NCBI GenBank assembly: GCA_002438865.1
Contig: DJRJ01000051.1
Location: 1 to 28,036, forward strand
DNA from: Clostridiales bacterium UBA6363
GTDB taxonomy: Bacteria; Bacillota; Clostridia; UBA1381
Length of the DNA: 28,036 bases
Direction: 5' to 3'
Position 1 is the first letter of the stretch. Each line of letters starts with the position of its first letter. Positions 1 through 7,845 of this stretch are shown piece by piece. The position numbers were made by a program, and so were the translations under genes. The notes below the pieces were generated by a model. The model saw only the letters and a program-made list of their open reading frames with translations. It made no database searches and was not told the DNA's origin.

Positions 1-10
1 CACCTCATCC

Positions 11-54
11 GTCGCGGCGTGCCGCCGCGCCACCTTCCCCTCGTGGGGGAAGGC
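11..54. repeat. GC-rich double-hairpin intergenic repeat at the window edge
   Basis: Two adjacent inverted repeats lie in the non-coding stretch beyond the prmA stop. The first has arms CGCGGC (13-18) and GCCGCG (24-29). The second has arms CCTTCCCC (33-40) and GGGGAAGG (46-53) with a 5-base loop. The wording (CCTTCCCC, short loop, GGGGAAGG) resembles intergenic palindromic repeats I recall from high-GC gut Clostridia; that is memory, not a search. It could act as a transcription stop for prmA, but neither strand has a T-run. Its composition matches the GC-rich end of prmA and not the rest of the window. Confidence 0.6.
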
Positions 55-102
55 TTTCCAAATCCGGACCTTCCGGCGTCCACGGTGATGCACTGCACCC
101 CG

Positions 103-1071
103 TCACGCCAACACAGCCGTGAAGCAGTGCCACTCCTCGAGCGTGTCGTGCGCCGTGACGGTGAAGCCCGCGCGCGTGAGCGCGGCGGCCACCTCGTCCT
201 CGCGCCCGTCGATGATGCCCGAGCACACGAATGTGCCGCCCGGGACGAGAAACGCCGGGGCCAGCGCGGCCAGCGGGATGATGACATCGGCCACGATGTT
301 TGCCAGCACGATGTCGTACCCCGTGCCGAGCCGGCGGCGCAGGCCCGCGTCGGCGAGAATGTCGGCCGCGCAGACGGTGAACTTATCGTCATAAAAGCCG
401 TTGAGCGCGGCGTTGGCCGCCGCGACCTCGGGGGCCTTGGGGTCAATGTCGCAGCCGGACACGTGCGCGCAGCCGAGCAGCAGCGCGCCGATGCCGAGGA
501 TGCCGCTGCCGCAGCCGAGGTCGAGCATTTTATCGCCCGGCTTTATGTACTTTTCCAATGCCTCGATACAAAGCTGAGTTGTGTAATGCGAGCCTGTTCC
601 GAAACTCATACCGGGATTAATATTAAACACAAGCCTGTCGGTAGGCTTGTCCAAATCCTCCCACATAGGCTTTATAAGCAGTTTTTCGCCGACCTCCATG
701 GGGTGAAAATACTGTTTCCAGTTATTTGCCCAATCCTCGGTGTTTATTCCGTCAGCCTCAACCTTTAATGTACCGAACTCACCGTTTTCATCGGAAGCCT
801 TAAGCTCACGCATACTTCCCTCTATCGCCAAAAGCAGTTCACGTCCGTTTACATCGTCGCTCACGTATGCTTTTACGCAGGTTTCCTTATGCTTTTCCTT
901 TAAAAGCTCCTCGTCCACATAGTCCCAGTATTGCTTGTTGTTTTCAAGGAAATCTTTAAAATCCTTTTCGTCCTCTATTTCAAGTCCCGTTATACCGAGT
1001 CGGTACAGTCTGCCCGTTACCGCCTCGATACCGTCGGGTGACGTGTATATCGTTACTCTTATCCAATCCAT
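103..1071 (-). CDS. prmA: Ribosomal protein L11 methyltransferase PrmA, compositionally chimeric
   Basis: PrmA uses S-adenosylmethionine to methylate ribosomal protein L11 in the cytoplasm. The 322 aa length is normal. The N-terminal substrate-recognition domain covers about residues 1-110. The methyltransferase domain has NPGMSFGTGSH (152-162), SAM-binding motif I LDLGCGSG (183-190) and the catalytic-loop motif LANIVADV. The ATG start has GGAGGA upstream and lies 18 nt after rpoD, so it is probably co-transcribed with dnaG-rpoD. The odd point is codon use. Residues 1 to about 180 use the AT-leaning codons of the rest of the window. From about residue 180 (near base 530) to the stop, third positions are almost all G or C and the protein becomes rich in Ala, Arg and Gly. 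The frame is intact across the change. Function is confident; whether this exact full-length gene exists in one organism is not. Confidence 0.9.
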   Translation of the reverse strand: MDWIRVTIYTSPDGIEAVTGRLYRLGITGLEIEDEKDFKDFLENNKQYWDYVDEELLKEKHKETCVKAYVSDDVNGRELLLAIEGSMRELKASDENGEFGTLKVEADGINTEDWANNWKQYFHPMEVGEKLLIKPMWEDLDKPTDRLVFNINPGMSFGTGSHYTTQLCIEALEKYIKPGDKMLDLGCGSGILGIGALLLGCAHVSGCDIDPKAPEVAAANAALNGFYDDKFTVCAADILADAGLRRRLGTGYDIVLANIVADVIIPLAALAPAFLVPGGTFVCSGIIDGREDEVAAALTRAGFTVTAHDTLEEWHCFTAVLA

Positions 1072-1089
1072 CGGCTGTCCTCCGTATTA

Positions 1090-2166
1090 TCAGCAGTCAA
1101 GAAAATCTTTAAGCTTTTTGCTTCTTGACGGGTGGCGGAGCTTTCTTAACGCTTTCGCCTCTATCTGACGTATTCTCTCTCTTGTTACGTTAAACTCCGT
1201 TCCGACTTCTTCAAGCGTTCTCTGACGTCCGTCGTCAAGACCGAAACGCAGTCTTAGAACCTTTGCCTCTCTGTCGGTAAGACTGTCCAGAACCTCTACA
1301 AGCTGTTCCTTTAACAGGACAAAGCTTGCCGCCTCGGACGGTGCGGGAGCGTCATCATCGGGAATAAAGTCACCTAAGTGGCTGTCCTCCTCCTCACCTA
1401 TCGGTGTTTCGAGCGACACAGGCTCCTGTGAAATTTTTGATATTTCACGCACCTTTTCAACCGACATATTAAGCTCTTTCGCAAGCTCCTCGGGGGTAGG
1501 TTCACGTCCCAGTTCCTGTACGAGCTGACGTGATACACGCACAAGCTTGTTTATCGTTTCCACCATATGAACGGGTATTCTTATCGTTCTTGCCTGATCT
1601 GCAATCGCTCTTGTTATTGCCTGTCTTATCCACCACGTTGCATATGTGGAGAATTTGTATCCCTTGGTGTAATCAAACTTATCAACGGCTTTTATAAGAC
1701 CGAGGTTTCCCTCCTGGATAAGGTCGAGAAACAGCATACCTCTGCCCACATACCGCTTTGCAATACTTACCACAAGGCGCAGGTTTGCCTCGGCAAGATA
1801 TTTCTTCGCTTCGGCGTCACCGTCTGCCATTCTTCTTGCAAGCTCCGTTTCCCTTTCGGGTGAGAGAAGGTCTACCTTGCCTATCTCCTTAAGGTACATT
1901 TTTACATGGTCGTCAATGCTTATTCCCTCGGGAACGGAAAGATCCTCAAGCTCCTCCTTTGATATTTCAATATCTTCAAGCTCCTTATCCATATCCTCAA
2001 CAAGCTCTATTGTTTCCTTTTCAAGCTTATCGTACAGAATTTCAAGCTCCTCCGGAGTAATTTCCACTTCAAAAAAGGCGTCCGTTATTTCCTTATAGGT
2101 GAGATAGCCCCTTTTCTTACCTCTTTCGATAAGCTCCTTCGTAATAGCCTTTTTTCTTTCCTGCAT
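1090..2166 (-). CDS. rpoD: Primary RNA polymerase sigma factor (RpoD/SigA)
   Basis: This is the housekeeping sigma-70 factor that directs RNA polymerase to -35/-10 promoters. The 358 aa protein has a short region 1.1-like N-terminus (about 1-80) and region 1.2 starting near residue 83. Region 2 contains [17 protein letters not shown] and the -10 recognition helix [20 protein letters not shown]. Region 3 follows, then region 4 with [10 protein letters not shown] and the -35 recognition helix [18 protein letters not shown] near the C-terminus. The ATG follows the dnaG stop by 3 nt, and its ribosome binding site GGGAGGA lies inside the last codons of dnaG. The two genes are therefore likely translationally coupled, the usual arrangement in Bacillota. 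The promoters found in this window fit its expected TTGACA/TATAAT preference. Confidence 0.97.
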   Translation of the reverse strand: MQERKKAITKELIERGKKRGYLTYKEITDAFFEVEITPEELEILYDKLEKETIELVEDMDKELEDIEISKEELEDLSVPEGISIDDHVKMYLKEIGKVDLLSPERETELARRMADGDAEAKKYLAEANLRLVVSIAKRYVGRGMLFLDLIQEGNLGLIKAVDKFDYTKGYKFSTYATWWIRQAITRAIADQARTIRIPVHMVETINKLVRVSRQLVQELGREPTPEELAKELNMSVEKVREISKISQEPVSLETPIGEEEDSHLGDFIPDDDAPAPSEAASFVLLKEQLVEVLDSLTDREAKVLRLRFGLDDGRQRTLEEVGTEFNVTRERIRQIEAKALRKLRHPSRSKKLKDFLDC

Positions 2167-2169
2167 AAA

Positions 2170-3975
2170 TTATTCCTCCCAAGTATCTTTTTCTTCCTTT
2201 AATTCCTTCTGCGCATTAAAAAGCTCCGTAAGCCTTGCTGCGTCTGTTTCCGCCGCAATTTCCATATTAAGCTTTTCAAGCTTAATGGTGTATACGAGGT
2301 CCCTCGCTGCGGCGTCCGAGTCATCGTATCTTTCTATATTGTAAAACACGGAGCTTGCCTCGTCTTCGTCTGCCCTGTTGCCGGAGAATTCGTTTAATAT
2401 CATACTTTCTTCTATCGTCTGTCCGTTTTCGTACAGATCGTACAGCTTTTTTGCTATTCTCCGGTACACGGCGGTCGAAAATTCGTCCGCCCGTATTTTA
2501 TTTTTTACTTTTCTGTATATGCTCCTGCTTGATGCAACAAGCGAAAGCAGGCGTTTTTCCGCCTCGGTGAGCTTATTGGATACTCTTACTCGTTTCTCGC
2601 CGCCATCATTATTCACGGCGGCTGTTCTGTACTGCTGTTTTGTAGGTATCCTGTCATATCCGCTCGGCTTGTTCTTTTTCTTAAACTCGCTGTAAACAGC
2701 TTCGGGATTTATCTCGTTTTCCTCGGATATTTTGCGTATATATGCGTCCACCTCAACGGCGTTGTTCACATCTTTTAAAGCCTCCGCCGCCTCGGAAATA
2801 AACTGCACCTTACCGTCCACCGATGAGGTATCGTACTTGCCTTTTATAAGCGAGAGCCGAAACTCGGTTGACGGCACGGCATTTTTCACTGCCGCACGGA
2901 ATGCGTCTGCGCCGTGCTTGTTTATGTATTCGTCAGGGTCTTTGCAGTCCTTAAGCTGTATCACACGTGAGCGCCCGTTTACGGAATTTATTATCTCAAT
3001 CGCTCTTAGGGCGGCTTTCCTGCCGGCTTCGTCCATATCGTAGCAGATGAGTATTTCTCCGGCATACCTAAGCATTAGCTTTGCCTGGTTTTCCGTTATC
3101 GCAGTGCCGAGTGTTGCCACAATGTTCTTTATTCCTGCCTGGCACACGGATATAACGTCCATATAACCCTCGCACAGAATAAGCGACTCCGCTCTTTCGT
3201 TTTTTGCAATATTTAAGGAAAATAAATTTCTTCCCTTGTCAAACGCCGGCGTTTCGGAGCTGTTTAAATATTTCGGTATTTTATAGCCGTTTATCTCCTT
3301 GACGTCGCTCATTGTACGTCCGCCGAAGCCTATTACGTTTCCTCTCACATCTATTATCGGGAACATAACACGGTTTCGGAATTTGTCTATCACTCTGCCG
3401 TCACGCACCACCGCAAGTCCTGCTTCAACCGACTGTTCCTCGGTATAGCCTTTGGTTTTGAGATATTCCGTAAGCGCCGTTTTCGACTTTCCCGAAAATC
3501 CGAGTCCGTACATTATTACCGTGTCCCACGATATTTTACGCTTTGAAAAATACTCTCTCGCCTCACGTCCCTCGGACGGATTTTTAAGCGTATCATAGAA
3601 AAAGCGTGCCGAAATCCTGTTCATTTCAAGTATTTGTTTTTTCTTTTCGTGCTGTGCGTCCGACACAGCGCCGCCGTTTTCGGGAATAACTATCCCTGCC
3701 TTATCAGCCAAAAGCTTTATTGTTTCGACAAAATCGAGATTTTCGGTACGCATAACAAACTGAATAAGATTTCCGCTTGCTCCGCAGCCGAAGCAATGGA
3801 AAAGCTGTTTTTCGCCGCTCACATGAAACGACGGCGATTTCTCATGATGAAACGGGCACAAACCGCTGTAATCCCGTCCCGATTTTTTGAGCTGAACATA
3901 TTTTGAAACATAATCAACTATATCGTTATTTGCGCATATTTCACTTATCAAGTCGTCTGAAATATATCCTGCCAC
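2170..3975 (-). CDS. dnaG: DNA primase DnaG
   Basis: DnaG makes RNA primers at the replication fork in association with the replicative helicase. The 601 aa length is typical. The N-terminal CHC2 zinc finger has ligands C40, H43, C61 and C64 (LCPFHHEKSPSFH and FHCFGCGASGN). The catalytic core follows with RNRVMFPI and GFGGRTM. The TOPRIM fold, about residues 260-345, carries the acidic CEGYMDV motif and the metal-binding YDMDEAG motif. The C-terminal helicase-binding part (about 450-601) is less conserved. The start is GTG, supported by AGGGGTG about 9 nt upstream. It is the first gene of dnaG-rpoD-prmA. A 13-base palindrome (GCAATATTATTGC) lies in the 54 nt upstream gap. I saw no clear promoter there. 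Confidence 0.96.
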   Translation of the reverse strand: MAGYISDDLISEICANNDIVDYVSKYVQLKKSGRDYSGLCPFHHEKSPSFHVSGEKQLFHCFGCGASGNLIQFVMRTENLDFVETIKLLADKAGIVIPENGGAVSDAQHEKKKQILEMNRISARFFYDTLKNPSEGREAREYFSKRKISWDTVIMYGLGFSGKSKTALTEYLKTKGYTEEQSVEAGLAVVRDGRVIDKFRNRVMFPIIDVRGNVIGFGGRTMSDVKEINGYKIPKYLNSSETPAFDKGRNLFSLNIAKNERAESLILCEGYMDVISVCQAGIKNIVATLGTAITENQAKLMLRYAGEILICYDMDEAGRKAALRAIEIINSVNGRSRVIQLKDCKDPDEYINKHGADAFRAAVKNAVPSTEFRLSLIKGKYDTSSVDGKVQFISEAAEALKDVNNAVEVDAYIRKISEENEINPEAVYSEFKKKNKPSGYDRIPTKQQYRTAAVNNDGGEKRVRVSNKLTEAEKRLLSLVASSRSIYRKVKNKIRADEFSTAVYRRIAKKLYDLYENGQTIEESMILNEFSGNRADEDEASSVFYNIERYDDSDAAARDLVYTIKLEKLNMEIAAETDAARLTELFNAQKELKEEKDTWEE

Positions 3976-4029
3976 GCTGTTTTCTCACCCCTCGGCAATA
4001 TTATTGCTGACCGTGTATGTTTTTATACT

Positions 4030-4602
4030 TTACTTACATTCTTCCATTATGCGTGATGCAAGGCTTTTTGCCTGTGCCAGTGCATATTCGTCCTCGCTTG
4101 CCGGTCTTTGTGCGGACAATCCGAAATGACCCATACCGCACTCCGAACTGTTACCGATAACCGTCATACCCGACACAAACGCACATGACTGTATTGCCTC
4201 AACGGTACGCTCCTGACCGCCGTACTTTGATGCACCAACGCTCACAGCGGCGCACTTCTTTCCGAGCCAGCCTTTTTCACCTCTTACGGCACGTGTTTTA
4301 TCAAAAAAGCATTTGAGCTGTCCCGTCATCGACCCGAAATATACGGGACTTCCGAACAGAACAAAATCGGCTTTTTTTACCTTTTCGTATGCCTCCTCAA
4401 GCTTTGTGCCTTTATAGCACTGCTTTTGGCATGGCGTTACACAGTTTACGCAAAATGGATATTTTGCGTCCGACACCGCCTCATGCACGTTTATTATCTC
4501 TGTTTTTGCACCGCCTTCGGCGCAGTAACCGAGTACTTTATTAAGTAAAAAAGCCGTATTTCCGTTATTGTTATGACTTCCGTTCAAAGCCAGCACATAC
4601 AT
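4030..4602 (-). CDS. Flavodoxin-like / NADPH-dependent FMN reductase family protein with a Cys cluster
   Basis: This is a probable FMN-binding oxidoreductase of the flavodoxin-fold reductase family, cytoplasmic, 190 aa. The N-terminal phosphate loop reads LNGSHNNNGNT. The middle has FGSPVYFGSMTGQLKCFFDKT, the typical flavin-contact segment of this family. A cysteine cluster, CVNCVTPCQKQC (Cx2Cx3Cx3C), sits at about residues 51-62. It recalls the compact Fe-S motif of iron-sulfur flavoproteins but with different spacing. The reading frame is open further upstream, to 4674. I chose the ATG at 4602-4600 because GGAGGG lies 6-7 nt before it and because the fold begins there (MYVLALNGS). It lies about 100 nt downstream of pyrD on the same strand, so it may be read through from the pyr operon. 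The substrate is unknown. Confidence 0.85.
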   Translation of the reverse strand: MYVLALNGSHNNNGNTAFLLNKVLGYCAEGGAKTEIINVHEAVSDAKYPFCVNCVTPCQKQCYKGTKLEEAYEKVKKADFVLFGSPVYFGSMTGQLKCFFDKTRAVRGEKGWLGKKCAAVSVGASKYGGQERTVEAIQSCAFVSGMTVIGNSSECGMGHFGLSAQRPASEDEYALAQAKSLASRIMEECK

Positions 4603-4699
4603 ATATTTACCCTCCATCGCCGTTTTCAAACATTTTTTTCTTTCCATATAATATAAATACGGCAAAAGACGCAAAAAATCCTTTTTTTTCGTAAAAAAA

Positions 4700-5611
4700 T
4701 CAGTTTATCACGACTTTGCCTATTATATCATTTATGTCGGAGATTTTGTACATATTCATATACTCCGCAATTCTTTCCTTGACGTCAAGCACCAGATTGG
4801 GGTTTACAAACATTCCCGTTCCGAGTGCGGTAAGAGTTGCGCCCGCAAGCATAAACTCTATAACGTCATCACCGCTCATAATTCCGCCCATACCTATAAT
4901 CGGAATTTTTACGGCGTTATGCACCTGATACACCATCCGCACCGCAACCGGCTTAACGCACGGGCCTGAAAGTCCGCCCATATTGTTTGCAAGCACGGGA
5001 CGGCGTGAATTAATGTCTATTTTCATTCCCAAAAGCGTGTTTATAAGCGATAATCCGTCCGCACCGCCGTCCTCGGCGGCTTTTGCTATGTCGGTTATCG
5101 AGGTTACGTTCGGCGAAAGCTTTACCACAAGCGGTTTTTTTGAATGTTTTTTCACCTCATAAGTAAGATTTCGCACTGTTTCGGGGTCTGTTCCGAAAGC
5201 GAGTCCGCCGTGCTTTACATTGGGACACGAAACGTTCATCTCGATTATTGCCGCATCGGTTTCGGAAAGTATCTCCGCCATTTCGCAGTATTCCTCAACG
5301 GTGTTTCCCGACATATTCGCAATCACGTTTGTATCATGCTTTGCAAGTTCGGGCATTATATGGTCTTTAAAATATTCCACGCCCGGATTTTGCAAGCCTA
5401 CGCTGTTCAATATTCCCGACGGTGTTTCCGCAATTCTCGGCGGTTTGTTTCCCTCACGGGGAAAGCGTGTAAGTCCCTTTGCGCCGAAACCGCCGTATTC
5501 CGAAAGAGAGGTGTACTCGCCGTATTCCTCGCCGAAACCGAACGTTCCCGATGCGGTTACTATCGGATTTTTAAACTCCACTCCGCAGAAATTGACTTTT
5601 GTATTAATCAT
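4700..5611 (-). CDS. pyrD: Dihydroorotate dehydrogenase B, catalytic subunit PyrD
   Basis: PyrD oxidises dihydroorotate to orotate, the fourth step of UMP synthesis. It uses FMN and passes electrons to PyrK and on to NAD+. The 303 aa length fits the class 1B family. Visible features are the N-terminal KNPIVTASGTFGFG, the catalytic-loop cysteine C129 in NVSCPNVKHGG, the FMN and substrate segment PLVVKLSPN, and GMGGIMSGDDVIEFMLAGA near the C-terminus for FMN phosphate binding. The ATG overlaps the end of pyrK by 8 nt (ATGATTAA), so the two subunits are likely translationally coupled and made in equal amounts. The cysteine catalytic base together with the PyrK partner supports type 1B over 1A. 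Confidence 0.96.
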   Translation of the reverse strand: MINTKVNFCGVEFKNPIVTASGTFGFGEEYGEYTSLSEYGGFGAKGLTRFPREGNKPPRIAETPSGILNSVGLQNPGVEYFKDHIMPELAKHDTNVIANMSGNTVEEYCEMAEILSETDAAIIEMNVSCPNVKHGGLAFGTDPETVRNLTYEVKKHSKKPLVVKLSPNVTSITDIAKAAEDGGADGLSLINTLLGMKIDINSRRPVLANNMGGLSGPCVKPVAVRMVYQVHNAVKIPIIGMGGIMSGDDVIEFMLAGATLTALGTGMFVNPNLVLDVKERIAEYMNMYKISDINDIIGKVVIN

Positions 5612-6365
5612 TTAAAGTCACCTCCGTTGAATAGAATACAGGTCCGTTTTTGCACACACGCATATATCTGTCCGTACCCTCGTGAACCGTTTCGCAGCTG
5701 CACACAAGACAGGCGCCTATTCCGCAGCCCATTCTCTGTTCAAGCGAGAGCTGGCACGGTATGTTTTTTGACTCGGCAATCGTTTTTACGGCTTTAAGCA
5801 TAGGCTTCGGACCGCAGCAGTATATCATACCGCACTCATTTTTTTGAAGATATTCCTCCATTGCGCCTGCAATATATCCGCTGTAGCCGTAACTGCCGTC
5901 ATCTGTTCCGACAAGCACCGACTTAGAAATATTTTTAAACTCGTCCTCCATTACAACGAGGTCTTTTGTACGAAAGCCTAAAAATACGTCCGCTTTCATC
6001 TTTTTGGCAAGCATATACAGCGGAAATACGCCTATTCCGCCGCCTATTATTACGGGATTTTTTGCGTCTGTTATTTCAAAGCCGTGTCCGAGAGGGCCCA
6101 TAATATCAAGTTTGTCTCCGACATTATACTCACCGAGCGCCTTCGTGCCCTCGCCCTTTATCTGAAAAATAAACCTTAATTTATCGTCATATGCGTCGCA
6201 TATGCTTATCGGGCGGCGCAAAAACGTGCCTTTTCCGCAGTCTATATGCAGAAACTGTCCGCACTGTGCCGACTGCGCCATTTCATGGTTTTCAACCGTC
6301 ATATCAATTATTCCGTCCGATATTTCCGTTTTGGAAACAATCGGGCATTTATAAACCTTTTTCAT
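5604..6365 (-). CDS. pyrK: Dihydroorotate dehydrogenase B, electron-transfer subunit PyrK
   Basis: PyrK carries FAD and a [2Fe-2S] cluster and links PyrD to NAD+ reduction. It has 253 aa, normal for the family. The N-terminal ferredoxin-reductase-like beta barrel has the FAD motif FLRRPISICD. The nucleotide-binding domain begins with IIGGGIGVFPLYMLAKKM and carries YCCGPKPML. The C-terminal cluster ligands are C214, C219, C222 and C238 (Cx4Cx2Cx15C), close to the pattern of characterised PyrK proteins. It lies 12 nt after pyrF and overlaps pyrD. Together the two genes indicate an NAD-linked, anaerobe-compatible orotate pathway. Confidence 0.95.
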   Translation of the reverse strand: MKKVYKCPIVSKTEISDGIIDMTVENHEMAQSAQCGQFLHIDCGKGTFLRRPISICDAYDDKLRFIFQIKGEGTKALGEYNVGDKLDIMGPLGHGFEITDAKNPVIIGGGIGVFPLYMLAKKMKADVFLGFRTKDLVVMEDEFKNISKSVLVGTDDGSYGYSGYIAGAMEEYLQKNECGMIYCCGPKPMLKAVKTIAESKNIPCQLSLEQRMGCGIGACLVCSCETVHEGTDRYMRVCKNGPVFYSTEVTLND

Positions 6366-6377
6366 CGCCGCTCCTTC

Positions 6378-7292
6378 TCAGATTATGCTTGTAAGTTCTT
6401 CTTTCATTCGTATTGCCTCGGCACGTGCCGCCTCGGCGAATTTTTCGCCCGGAAGTCCCTGCTTTTGATATGCGCACATAATTCCTCTCGAGGAATTTAC
6501 TATTGCGCCCAAGCCGTCCGCATTAAAGCTCTTTTTTACGTCCTTTGCCTTTCCGCCCTGCGCACCGTATCCCGGTACGAGGAAATATGAATGAGGCATT
6601 ATTTTTCTTAATATTTCAGCCTGTTCGGGATATGTCGCTCCGACTACCGCTCCGACAGCTCCGTAACCGCTTTCGCCTATCGTTTCGCTGTTCCAATCGT
6701 TTACTTTTTCCGCAACAATCTCAAATAAATGCCTGTCCCCTATTTTTATATCCTGAAATTCACCCGAGGACGGATTTGAAGTCTTTACAAGCGCAAAGAT
6801 TGCCTTGTCGTACTTTTTGCAATCGTCGACAAACGGCTTTATGCCGTCCGTTCCGAGATACGGATTGACCGTTACGCAGTCAACGGGGCAGGCGTCAAAC
6901 TCCTCACCGTCAACCTCCGCTTTTCCGAGATATGCTCTCGAATACGCCTCGGCGGTCGAGCCTATGTCGTTCCGCTTTACGTCAAGGATAACGTACAACC
7001 CCTTTTCCTTTGCGTATGATATTGTTCTGTGCAGAACCTCCTCGCCGCTAAGTCCGTACATTTCATAAAATGCGCTCTGCGGTTTTACGGCAGGAACAAT
7101 ATCGTATAAAGCGTCTATAAGACCTTTGTTGAACTCCCATATTGCCTCGCACGCACCTTTTAAGTTCTTTCCGTATTCTTTGTATGCACTCTCTCTGATG
7201 TGTTCGGGAACATACTCTATTTTCGGATCAAGTCCGGCAACCGACGGATTTCCTTTTTCTTTGATTGCTTTTACAAGGTTATCGACTGACAT
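6378..7292 (-). CDS. pyrF: Orotidine 5'-phosphate decarboxylase PyrF (long subfamily)
   Basis: PyrF decarboxylates OMP to UMP, the last step of de novo pyrimidine synthesis. The 304 aa length and sequence match the longer subfamily (often called type 2) rather than the roughly 240 aa form. The substrate-binding AVKPQSAFYE segment is at 68-77. The catalytic Asp-Lys-Asp array is LDVKRNDIGSTAEAY with D104, K106 and D109. The C-terminal phosphate-binding loop includes VPGYGAQGG and NSSRGI. The ATG has CGGAGGA upstream with 7-8 nt spacing. It is separated from pyrC by the tandem-repeat tract, an unusually large gap inside an otherwise compact operon. No pyrE is present in the window. Confidence 0.95.
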   Translation of the reverse strand: MSVDNLVKAIKEKGNPSVAGLDPKIEYVPEHIRESAYKEYGKNLKGACEAIWEFNKGLIDALYDIVPAVKPQSAFYEMYGLSGEEVLHRTISYAKEKGLYVILDVKRNDIGSTAEAYSRAYLGKAEVDGEEFDACPVDCVTVNPYLGTDGIKPFVDDCKKYDKAIFALVKTSNPSSGEFQDIKIGDRHLFEIVAEKVNDWNSETIGESGYGAVGAVVGATYPEQAEILRKIMPHSYFLVPGYGAQGGKAKDVKKSFNADGLGAIVNSSRGIMCAYQKQGLPGEKFAEAARAEAIRMKEELTSII

Positions 7293-7385
7293 TTATAAAT
7301 CCTCCGTTTCTCCGCAGTAAGCGGCATAAATTAGTGTTGTTGTGTTTGTGTAAGCGCTCCGCTAACCTCTGTCCGCCCGACAGCA

Positions 7386-7840
7386 GTTGAGATGCGATGC
7401 TTGTTCCTCTGCACAAGGCGGAAAAGAAGCGAGCAGATCGCCCGATATTTACCCGACGGCGTATGCAAATCCTCCGAGGGGGGGCGGTTGAGATGCGGTG
7501 CTTATTTTTCATTTTCCCCCTCTGTGCAAGGCGGAAAAGAAGCAAGCAGGTCGCCCAATATTTACCCGACGGCGTATGCAAATCCTCCGAGGGGCGGTTG
7601 AGATGCGACGCTTATTTTTCTTTTTTCCCTCTGTGCAAGGCGGAAAAGAAGCAAGCAGGTCGCCCAATATTTACCCGACGGCATATGTAAATACTCCGAG
7701 GGGCGGTTGAGATGCGATGCTTATTTTTTCCCTACTGTGCAAGGCGGAAAAGAAGCGAGCAGATCGCTTGACGGCAGTCCGATGACGTATATAAATACTT
7801 CGAGGACTGCCGGAGAGATGAGATGCGAAGCTTATTTTCC
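7386..7840. repeat. Four imperfect ~100-111 bp tandem repeats plus a fragment, inside the pyr operon
   Basis: The 553-base gap between pyrC and pyrF holds direct repeats starting at about 7386, 7487, 7597 and 7706, with a partial fifth at 7817. Unit lengths are about 101, 110, 109 and 111 bp. Each begins GTTGAGATGCGxxGCTT, continues with CAAGGCGGAAAAGAAGC and, in the first three units, CCCGACGGC, and ends with a CTCCGAGGGG-type segment. Unit lengths are not all multiples of three and the frames drift between copies, so the short open frames here are unlikely to be genes. Read along the transcript, each of the first three units contains CGGAGGATTT or a close variant, resembling the pyrF ribosome binding site. 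The fourth unit carries its own 9-bp inverted repeat, CGGCAGTCC (7772-7780) and GGACTGCCG (7804-7812). No transposase or coding gene was recognised in the gap. Confidence 0.9.
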
Positions 7841-7845
7841 GCCGA

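Noticed and set aside
19..768. 249-codon plus-strand open frame over prmA
   Set aside because: It is antisense to a clear prmA and open mainly because of GC-rich codons; the product has no recognisable domain.
3976..4029. Operator or attenuator at the GCAATATTATTGC palindrome before dnaG
   Set aside because: The palindrome is short, AT-rich and isolated; chance is a fair explanation.
4603..4699. Separate promoter for the flavodoxin-like gene
   Set aside because: AT-rich with TATATT/TATTAT, but no -35 at acceptable spacing; too weak to annotate.
7279..7710. Several open frames of about 60-100 codons on both strands of the pyrC-pyrF gap
   Set aside because: They arise from the tandem repeat; unit lengths (101, 110, 109, 111) shift the frame between copies, no conserved domain is seen, and the same repeat is read in different frames.
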